Origin: Rhypophila decipiens
Taxonomy: Eukaryota > Ascomycota > Sordariomycetes > Sordariales > Naviculisporaceae
Length of the DNA stretch: 64,000 bases
NCBI GenBank assembly: GCA_033297075.1
Contig: MU858161.1
Span: 56,870 to 120,869, forward strand
Direction of reading: 5' to 3'
Below the pieces are notes generated by a model, which did no database searches, was not told the DNA's origin, and worked only from the letters and a program-made list of their open reading frames with translations. The first letter of the stretch is position 1; each line of letters starts with the position of its first letter. Position numbers and translations under genes: made by a program. Of this stretch, positions 56,055-64,000 are shown piece by piece.

Positions 56055-57364
56055 GATGGCCTGGGGAAAGTAATCGAAAGTATATATTCTTGGTCGACGG
56101 CGCAAACGTTTCGCAATGGTACGGGGCAGAGAGAGAATGTCGATAATGATAACAACGGCGGTTAAAAATTGAGATGTTGTGCCAATGCGACCAAACCAAA
56201 TTGAGAAAGGGGGAAAAGGTCGAGACCTGGACGATGGGGGGGCAAAGTGGTTCAATAAGAGTGACCAACTACCTCATCTGTCGCGAGAAGCAGCCGAGAT
56301 AGAAACAGACAACAAGATTCGGCCGGTTTTTGTCTAATTATAAAGTCTGACAGAGAGCGGTACAGAGTAGTGTCCAGACGGTTCACGGATAATCAGGTCT
56401 TGAATGATGGTGCACCAACGGTAGCGACGTAGTGACCTGCGATGTGAAGGGTCTTGGCGAAACAGCCGGGGCAACGCTCGTCACCACAATGCTCAAGCTT
56501 GGCCCTCAGCACACTTTTGTACCACGGAATTCAGCCCCGAAGGAAACAAGTTCACCGCTTCGTCACCGGCTTGCTGGTTGTCACTGTGTTAATTGTGTGT
56601 TCCCGTGGCCATTCCATCATTGTATGAACCCTGATCTCCTATAAGAATGACATACGTACCTTTTTACGGGTGAGAAGCGCCATCTTTCAATGCTGGTGGC
56701 GGAGTCTGGACCCGAAACGCGCAACGCCAGGGGGATGATGTCACGGTGCAGCGGGAAGACTGAAGCCACTCAAGGCCCCGTCCGATTCTCTGGGCCGTTA
56801 GGTGGGATGCGCTTGCGTCTGGATCGAGTACGTAGTGAGCTTGTGAGGATTAAAGGGATCTTTATTGCCCGTACTGGATTTTCGAATTGAAATGAGCCGG
56901 TAGGTTCGATGTTGGAGGCAGTCAAACTGAGTCGGAAAATGGAGTGTGAAATGATCTATCGGCTGTAGCCGGTCTCCTCAGACACCTTCAACAATCTCTT
57001 TACGGAGTATACACATATAATTAATCTTATAAATAGGTTGAAGGACCAAAAAATACGCATTACAGAGAATCGTATAGGGCCTCTTGAATTAATTTTCAAG
57101 ACATATAGCAATTCTTTACAATGCCTTACGTTGTCTTGTATTATGGTGTTGTTGATGCATTTCACACCGGTTGTTCACAGCGTGCCCTCCAGTGGGCCTC
57201 ATGTGTGCAGTGGATCATTGTAGCAGAGGCTTTTGGCATTGAACTTTGGTGCAGCTTCTGAACTTGATCACCAAACTCAACCAACCACAGTCACAGTCCA
57301 CGATAGACAATACAAATTGCAGGGAATACTTCAATTACTATATTCAACAACAAAAGGAAAAACC
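56055..57364. other. Divergent promoter region between the DUF2985 gene and sen15
   Basis: No additional gene was recognised. A TACGGAGTA word is at 57001-57009, and a TATAAATA box-like word follows near 57027-57034 in the sen15 orientation. Confidence 0.55.
57001..57009. promoter_or_regulatory. TACGGAGTA element upstream of sen15
   Basis: Third exact copy of this word, about 360 bp before the sen15 start and just before a TATAAATA-like box. Confidence 0.3.
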
Positions 57365-57850
57365 ATGCCGACCGAGCAACAGGTTCTCGACGCCCTCGCC
57401 CAGAATGTGGCCTATAACCTAGAACACCAACATGACTGGGCCCAAGTCACGATTCACCCCAATTCGCCCCGGCCAGTCCTCTTTGGACTTCCTCCCAAAC
57501 GGCTCTATGTGCATCCGGACGAGCAAACTGCGGCAATCAAGGCCGAGAAAGAGATGAACGCACCCATCGTCCAGACTCCCGAGTTCGAATGGGTTCTCCC
57601 CACTCACATCAACGAGAAGGTGTCACCGAGCGAGTTTGCCGCGGTGTTTGATGCCATCGAGGCGGTCCCTCCGGGGCATTTACCAGAAGACGAGGAGGGA
57701 GATGAAGACTTTGGGGAGGCCTATGCCGAGTGGAAGCGTTGGAAGGGACCCTTGAGGAATAAGAGGATGCTACTTGCTACTGTTCAGGATGATTCGACCG
57801 TGACATACTACATCATCCACGATGGACTGGTCAAGCCGCGACAGAACTGA
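57365..57850 (+). CDS. sen15: tRNA-splicing endonuclease subunit Sen15
   Basis: An intronless frame of 161 aa starts at the ATG at 57365 (MPTEQQVLDALAQNVAYNLE). It is small and acidic, with the Sen15 features: a helical N-terminus, PEFEWVLPTHINEKVSPSEF, an acidic loop (LPEDEEGDEDFGEAY), and a C-terminal strand-loop-strand ending TVTYYIIHDGLVKPRQN. Sen15 is a non-catalytic subunit of the heterotetrameric Sen2-Sen34-Sen54-Sen15 complex that excises tRNA introns, and dimerises with Sen34. The same frame continues upstream to 57233, but the composition changes before the chosen ATG. It is tail-to-tail with the alcohol dehydrogenase gene, only 85 bp away. Confidence 0.85.
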   Translation: MPTEQQVLDALAQNVAYNLEHQHDWAQVTIHPNSPRPVLFGLPPKRLYVHPDEQTAAIKAEKEMNAPIVQTPEFEWVLPTHINEKVSPSEFAAVFDAIEAVPPGHLPEDEEGDEDFGEAYAEWKRWKGPLRNKRMLLATVQDDSTVTYYIIHDGLVKPRQN

Positions 57851-57935
57851 TCATTCGAATGGAATTTAGCCTCCACCACCAATCATTTACAGACCCTGGG
57901 ACTGCCAGTTCCTCCCATGACGACTGATTGAAACC

Positions 57936-59472
57936 TCAAAGCGAAGGGTCAAAAATGACCTTTTGGGCCTTCATCTTATCAAACAGGTCGTATCCCTCCA
58001 CCGCCTCACTGAGAGGCATGATCTTGTCAAACATGAAGCTGGGAGGACCATCATCATTAGCACATTGTTGCTACTGGGTCTGAAAGACGGTTCTTCATAC
58101 CTGAACTTGTCCTGATTCTTGGCCAGAACCGGCAATGCCTCCTCGAAGATGGACCTGACGGGGCAACGACCCATCTGTAGCCTGACGTTTTTGCTGTTTT
58201 ATTATACCATCAGCAATCGGTCAATTCCAAGCAAGCAAGCTAGATAGACAAGAAAACTTACCCATATCCTTCACTTCCACTCCACGGAATCTGTCCATTT
58301 GAAACCATATGTCAGCAAATCAACACCTCTCTCCCCCCCAACAAAAGGTAAACTCACCTCAGCATTATGAACCCCGATACTGCTAATGACCCCAAACGGC
58401 CGGATCAGATCAAAAGCAGTCCTCAACGCGGGACTCAATCCCACAACCTCAATAACAGCATCCGCCCCCCTGCCTTCAGTAACCTCCCTCACACGTGCCA
58501 ACATCTTCTCCTTTCCCCCCTCAACAGCAAAATTCAACGGCTCAGCCCCCAGCCCCTTGGCCGTTTCCAGCCTCGAGTCAACACTATCCACCGCAAACAC
58601 ATGTCGAGGCTTATACTCCATGGCAGAAACAATAGCACACAACCCAACAGGCCCACATCCCACAACCACAACCGTGGCCTCCTCAGGCTTAACATGTCCC
58701 CCAAGCAAACCAAACGCATTCTTTGCCCCAAAGAATCCCGTCGGAAAGATATCAGCCATCAGGAGCAGCGCTTGGTCCGAGATCTCAGCGGGCGCCTTGA
58801 CGCAGGTGGACTCGGCCAGCGGGACGCGGATGTATTCTGCCTGGCCGCCGTCGAGGAGGGGCGAGCCGAAGAGCTGCACGGCCGCGCAGCGCGACGAGTA
58901 CCCGTGCTGGCAGTAGAAGCATTTCTGGCAGGAGACGGTGAATGGGCAGACTACCTTGTCGCCGGGGACAAGGGAGGTGACCGAGGGGCCGGTGGAGATG
59001 ATGGTACCTGCGAATTCGTGGCCCATTATGTACCCTGATGAGGAAGGGGTTTCGTGGCCTCGGTAGGTGTGTAGCTCGCTTTTGGGGGGTTAGTTTGGGT
59101 TGGGTATATGATTGGGGTGTAATTTTCTTTTTCAGGACACTTGAGATGGGGATATGGTTGAGAAAGAGGTAGGTACATACGAGCCACACAGCGCGGTAGC
59201 GCTGATCTTGATGATGGCATCGGTCGGTTCTTTTACTGTTTTTTTTGGGAATGTCAGAAGGTGGTTTGTTACTGTGGTAATGATACAGATGTTTGCTCGA
59301 GTTGCCTTGTTGGTTTCACAGCAAAAGGGGGTGGGTGGTAACGCAATGTATGTCAGAGGGAAGATCTGGGAGGGCAGGACTAACAAGTCGGAATAGGCCG
59401 GTCATGGACGACCTTGATCTTTCTCTTGCCTTCGAAGACGACGGCCTTCATTGTCTTTTTCTCGTCGGACAT
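57936..59472 (-). CDS. Zinc-dependent medium-chain alcohol dehydrogenase (six exons)
   Basis: Exons 59472-59385, 59235-59181, 59078-58358, 58290-58262, 58193-58101 and 58038-57936 encode 362 aa. Catalytic zinc ligands are Cys46 in ALCGSE and the His68-Glu69 pair in GHEFAG. The structural zinc lobe is CQKCFYCQHGYSSRC. The Rossmann motif is VVVVGCGPVGLCA, followed by an acidic residue in FAVDSVD that favours NAD over NADP. It resembles glutathione-independent formaldehyde or aryl-alcohol dehydrogenases; the substrate is unknown. It has no targeting signal, so it is probably cytosolic. Five introns of 62-149 bp all keep phase. One donor is GTTAGT. The acceptor of intron 2 is AAAAG, and the second-to-last intron has a clear CAG. 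Confidence 0.9.
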
Positions 59473-60022
59473 TTTGGGTTTGATCGAAAATGGTGAAAGT
59501 ATGTGATCTGTGTGATGTTAGCTTCAGTTTCCCGACTTGCTGAGCAATGACTTGATAAACAATTTCTCACACAGATGACCTGCGTGTGTCAAGGGTAAAA
59601 TGAACCGGGGCTCGCCATGAACAAATAGAAATGTCTTTTACCAAGAGCTTGAGGAGAAAATGGGAATTATACGTGTATGCTGCTTGGAAATATGGAAGAT
59701 TCTTGTCCCTGAATCTTGAAGGAGACACAGCAAATAATGAGATAGAAGTCTTGCGAGACTTCAAGATCTCCGAGGATGTCGTGGTCAGCTTATTAATCGC
59801 CAGGGGTGAAAATACTCGTGTGGTGATTTATATCGAAGCCCTTGAACATCACGATAGGGAGAAATCTGGACTTACAAGGTCGTTTGTTGTTAGAGCACTG
59901 ACTTACTCCCGAAGTTCTGGTCGGTAGTGATGATGTTTTGCGTTGTCGAGGATACGATACCAGCAGTGACGACTTTGTAAGGGACTAGTTCTAGGGGAAC
60001 CACCTCAGTTGACTAGTAGCCG

Positions 60023-60031
60023 TACTCCGTA
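60023..60031. promoter_or_regulatory. TACTCCGTA element
   Basis: Fourth exact copy of the TACGGAGTA/TACTCCGTA word, in the dehydrogenase upstream region. Confidence 0.25.
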
Positions 60032-61203
60032 TTCTACTATATTCTCCTACCTCGGCATCCATTACCGGTATACAAGGTACCTATATATTACTCCTTTTCC
60101 ATGGCAGTATCCGTACCTATCTTCAAATGACTATCAACTTGGCCTTGACCAGGGCCAGCTGGTAAGCTCGCTTCCTCGGTCAACTCGGTCTCCAACTTCT
60201 TGAATATCCATAGTGTATAGTATGGATACACGGTCGAGATGTAAGCTTACCTACCTTGTAGAGTAGCTCTAACAAGATACAGTAGTGTACATCATCCCAC
60301 TCAACACGTTAGCAGCTCTAATATAAATAACCATATCATACTTCAAGACCTTCACTTCTATCCGTTTCTATACCTCACTTAAACATCAGAACCCTTTCTT
60401 TCCCCCCATGGGCAACAAACACTGTCTCGATACCAGTATCAATTACTGTATTCACACACCAGGTATTCCTAGGTAGTTGACCCCATCTTGACCCCGTTAA
60501 CCCCGCCGACACCCCGCTATCCCCCGCATTCCAGCTCCTCACTTCAAAAAGCTTATATGCCCTCAAGTGAGGAGTAATTAAATCGTCACCAAACAACACC
60601 CAGTGAGCCTCTTCAAGTTCCTCGGGAGTATCTCTTGTTTCTCTTCTCCTTCTGTCCGGGTATCTACGGTAGATAGCTTCCTGCCTACCACGACTACCTA
60701 CCGGTTAGATTCGTTCTAGTAACCCACCACACTTTAATCACATGCCCCCCACTGGTCCTTTACCAGGCAGGCCAGGGTCTGGTCATTGATTAATCCACCA
60801 AAGCCTGCTTTAAGGTAGGTATTATGAACATGCAGTGGATGGGGGACTTAGTAATGAAGCCTCCAGTCCTTCCACTTCACACTCATCCTCGCCGTCCGGT
60901 TGTCGTTGCTATAGATATTCCTGCGGCCCATGCCCACCCACCACCGACAACGGAGCTTCCTCTCACATACCTAACCTACTTTGCGTAGTTATCTAGGTAG
61001 TTATCTAGGTAGGTAGGTAAGTAAGTAGGCAGAGAACAAGGCGAACCCTGGGCTGGGGCATTCACCGAGTTGATCAAGTAGGTAGTGTAACACACAACAC
61101 ACAACACACTCACTAAGGCCCCCTCATGCCGTCGAACTCATGCGGCGGCGGCGGCGGCGCAAGAACGAGCCTCACCACAATTCCAATTCCCCAGAATGAT
61201 AAA

Positions 61204-61217
61204 TGTGACATGTCACA
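61204..61217. promoter_or_regulatory. Perfect 14-bp palindrome TGTGACATGTCACA
   Basis: The sequence equals its own reverse complement and is followed within 25 bp by further TCACAAAT and GTGACA words. That suggests binding by a dimeric factor recognising TGACA half-sites. Confidence 0.4.
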
Positions 61218-62332
61218 AATCACAAATGACAAGTGACACCGCCCCATAATTGGTCATAACTGCATGTATGTCTAACCTTGCTGTGTGCAAACCCTTCCGA
61301 TCCGATCGGATCTCATCGGTTTGGGTTCCGGTTTGACTTCTTCTTTTTGAACCTCGGAGCCGCTTCTGTCACACACACATTGTGCAGGTGTAGGTACCGG
61401 TAGTCCGCGTCCTTCTTAACCGTACATCGTCAAATCACGAGATGTTTGTTTGATATACCATCAAGGTTACCAAAGCCCATTGCTCCCTTTCTGTCACAGA
61501 CCTCAATGTAGCACATTGGATTGATCACAAGTAAGATGAGCAAAATAAAAACTTGGTATTTTTCCATCTCTCGGTCCGCTGGCTTGAATACCTGAAAAAG
61601 ACAAAAGCAGGACGCTTGCAAAGCATCTCGAGACAGACGAAATGGCCGCCAACGCCAGTGGTATGTATGGGTGCCATATCCCGTGAATGATCCAGAGAGC
61701 TTGGTAAAGTAATGAAGAAAAAACCATCGAGGATGATAAAGGGGAGAAAAGGGGGCGAGATATATATGGGGAACAACAAATCAAGGTAGAAGGTGGTATA
61801 ATCCCATTTCCTCCAGCTCCAGAAAAAGAAACCAAGAACAGAGGCAGTTTTGCGCATTCACTTCGTACCCAGTCGTCCAAGCCAGATTTCCCAGTCCCGT
61901 CCCATTCCATCCAGTCCATAACCCATCCACGGGTCAATTTCGTAGAATCCGTAAGTAAAATCAAGCAGACGTTGCTTGTTTCTTCCTGCCCAAATAGGGG
62001 CGTAAACATATCCCAAGACCCAGGCACCTTGGACATATCGGTGTCCACGAAGCCAACGACCCGATCAAGTCAGTAAAGACAGCACGCCAGAGCTCCGAAC
62101 ATCCGTCGGTCAAGATCTGCAGTCCCATCATATCGTATCGTCCACCGCAAAGAAGACAAACCTGAGAGCGACGCCAGTGGGGAGTTTCATTTTCCCAATA
62201 CCATACTTCGTGCGTTCCCAGTTCGCCCCATGTCCTGTAAAACACCATAACCAAACGTAAGCAACCCAAAAATATATGCAGAGAAGGACAAAACTAGTCA
62301 AATCAAAACCAAAACAACGCAGACAGAGCATG

Positions 62333-64000
62333 TTAATTCGGACCACCGCGCCGTCTCCGTCCACGGCTCGGCCCATCGGGTCTTTGCGCGAGCACATCCC
62401 TCAAGGCGGGATCGTCTTTATCCTTGTCGACATGGTGCACTCGTACATGTCTGCATGTGTCATTAGCTCCTGATTCATCTGATGTGAATTACCACTTGAA
62501 TAAAGAACATACCTTTGAAGATTGTCCGGACGGGGATATTTATGTTCCCGGTCCGGACAAAACGGGCATACGTAGCCCGGTGATTCGTGGACCAGGCCAT
62601 GCCTAATCATCTCATTCTTGCGCTTAAACCCCTTGCCGCCCTCGCTACGGGGACAGTTCGGGACAGGGCAGTAATGTGGCCGTGCCGATGAATGCACGTT
62701 CATGTGCGAGTTCAACAGATACTGGGTCTGGAAAGCCGGCGCGTTGCATTGAGGAAAGGTACACATATATGTAGCGTGGGTAAGTCCGTCTATGCTCATC
62801 CTATCGGCGATCGTCGCGGGAGTCGGACCTTGCTGGTCAGAACCCGGCGTCTCCGTCTGTGGACTTACGTACTCGGTAGGCCTGTAGAGGCCATTCGTCT
62901 GGGGATAATGGAACCCAGGGCTCGTCGCAGATGCTATAGAATGGCTGGGAGACAGTGGATCTCGACGAAACGTCTCGGCTGGAGATATCGGAGGGGACGC
63001 GTGATGGCCGTGCTGCATTTGCGGAAATCGCGGTAGGGCGCTGGGAGGAGATACTGGAAAGCTGTTTTGTGACCGTAACCTCTCCCTTTCTTTCTGATGG
63101 TCGTAAAAATCGCCCAGATGTGTTATGGGAGGGAGTCTTGTAGGCCCGCTTGCATCAGACCTTGGAGAATTCAGTTGTTGTAATGGCGGCAGACTGCCCT
63201 CGGGGTGACCCCCAGATGGTAGCCCTTGCGGAGACCTCTGTGGTAAGGCGCTGGGCTCTCGGGGTGAGTAGAGGCTCGGTGGAATGCTCGGAGGGCTGTA
63301 AGGGGAGAGAGCTGCATGATGCCGCGGTTCCTGCGTGTGCTCCGGTCGTCTGGCCGTGATGGGAGAGGGGACCGAGATGGACGGGGGCCGCCCCTTGACT
63401 ACGTCGTGCTCGGTGACTGGAGGTGTCGGCCCTGCATCTACCTCGGGTGGTGCGCTAGGACTGGTAACTTGAAAAGCGAGGGCGCCGACAGCCAGTGACT
63501 TGAGATCAAAGGCATACATATCACCGCCAGGGTCCTCGGAAGGTGCACTCTTCCCCTCGAAATCTCCCAGATGCACCTTCCCTGAGCGGTCTCCACTTTG
63601 TATCTTGTCGGCCGGCTGGCTCTCGGGTGAAGATTCGCCGCCGATAGACGAGTAGTCAGACTCGGAGGCGCCAGAGCAGCTGTCTTCAGAGTCGGATGGC
63701 AAGGTCTGGCGAAGGGCATCCCGAGCGACTTCTTCATGGTCGCCGAGGTTGCGGAGCAACACGACATCGGCTTGCGTTACCTTGTGCTTCTTCATTCGAC
63801 GACGATTAGACTTTTTTCTGCCTCTGCCCGGGCTGGGGCTGGGAGGAGAACTGACAGTTAGAGGCTGCTCTGGGGGTGGGGTAGGTGAAGGTTCAAGCTT
63901 TGGGTGGATAGGCTTCAGGAGCGGGCTGTCTCGCGGTATCGCGTCATCAGAGTCATAAAGCTCGTCGGACCGAACTTGTTCGAGTTTCAAAGCAGGAGCC
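62333..64000 (-). CDS. C2H2 zinc-finger transcription factor (5' end outside window)
   Basis: The visible exons are 64000-62513 (open at the window edge) and 62450-62333, about 535 residues. The N-terminal 400 residues are disordered, rich in Pro and Ser, with a basic patch (GRGRKKSNRRRMKKHKV). The C-terminal finger block is YMCTFPQC ending HMNVH, then HYCPVPNC ending HGLVH, then YVCPFC. The last ends in a His supplied by the final exon (NLQRHVRVHH), so splicing of the 62-bp intron 62451-62512 is needed to complete the third finger. The tail DPALRDVLAQRPDG then RGRRRRGG is basic. Unspliced RNA would end in a different 28-residue tail lacking the finger histidines. It is probably a nuclear DNA-binding regulator; targets are unknown and I do not recognise a named orthologue. 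Confidence 0.82.

Larger units (their letters stand above)
59473..62332. other. 2.9-kb intergenic region: dehydrogenase promoter and 3' side of the C2H2 gene
   Basis: It contains several simple repeats: TAGG units around 60995-61025, ACACA runs at 61086-61110, and a GCG/CGG run at 61141-61159. It also holds a 14-bp perfect palindrome at 61204-61217 and a TACTCCGTA word at 60023-60031. A 181-codon frame at 61503-62048 (-) shows no recognisable similarity and was not called. Confidence 0.55.

Noticed and set aside
54834..56255. Upstream start of the DUF2985 protein at 56255
   Set aside because: The added residues look like translated 5' UTR, and the ATG at 56054 begins a more plausible N-terminus; not fully excluded.
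61503..62048. A 181-codon minus-strand frame downstream of the truncated C2H2 gene
   Set aside because: Probably 3' UTR or spacer; no recognisable motif and many alternative overlapping frames.

Overview
This window is nuclear DNA from a filamentous ascomycete (Pezizomycotina, most likely Sordariomycetes). Genes are interrupted by short introns of about 55-150 bp with GTRNGT-type donors and CTAAC-like branch sites. Intergenic regions are long, and the gene set is typical of moulds: PalB calpain, Yta7, Vts1, a TFIIIC tau131-type subunit, a peroxisomal Ant1/PMP47 carrier, an ATG26-like sterol glucosyltransferase and a DUF2985 membrane protein. I see no rRNA, tRNA, CRISPR or intact transposon.

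Layout. (1) 1-13.4 kb is a regulator-rich, gene-poor stretch. It holds the 5' end of an unidentified low-complexity protein (1-448, -), a three-exon conserved fungal protein (2636-3858, -), and a C2H2 zinc-finger factor of probable Con7 type (11493-13317, +). The last two are divergent and separated by 7.6 kb of non-coding DNA with 5'-leader features: pyrimidine-rich tracts, candidate UTR introns and a strong sense-strand GGAY enrichment. (2) 13.4-15.9 kb is AT-rich and gene-free. It contains a 10-N assembly gap flanked by artefactual poly-G, poly-C and poly-A/T runs. (3) 15.9-20.4 kb carries two divergent genes whose products both begin with a signal peptide: a YcaC-like isochorismatase-fold hydrolase (-) and a SET-domain protein (+). 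(4) 21-32.3 kb holds a Yap1-binding/glomulin-family protein (+), a large sterol glucosyltransferase-like protein with a Vps13-like tail (+), and the TFIIIC subunit (-). (5) 33.9-42.1 kb is a minus-strand series: Vts1, a four-exon ribosomal protein L29 gene rebuilt from very small exons, and the Ant1 carrier. About 4.1 kb of non-coding DNA between Vts1 and L29 holds a small MITE-like inverted-repeat relic with a RIP-like tandem repeat. (6) 43.5-52.7 kb has palB (+) convergent with yta7 (-). (7) 54.8-59.5 kb has a DUF2985 membrane protein (-), sen15 (+) and a six-exon zinc alcohol dehydrogenase (-). (8) 62.3-64 kb is a C2H2 factor truncated by the window end.

Most genes are single housekeeping or signalling units, not a cluster: chromatin/Pol III transcription, mRNA decay, translation, peroxisomal ATP import, alkaline-pH signalling and tRNA splicing. 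The least ordinary parts are the divergent secreted hydrolase/SET pair beside the AT-rich gap region, the glucosyltransferase-Vps13-like fusion, the GGAY-rich leader of the Con7-like gene, and the RIP-marked MITE. Splice structures were deduced by eye from splice motifs, reading-frame phase and, where possible, family similarity. The summed exon lengths of every complete multi-exon model are divisible by three.
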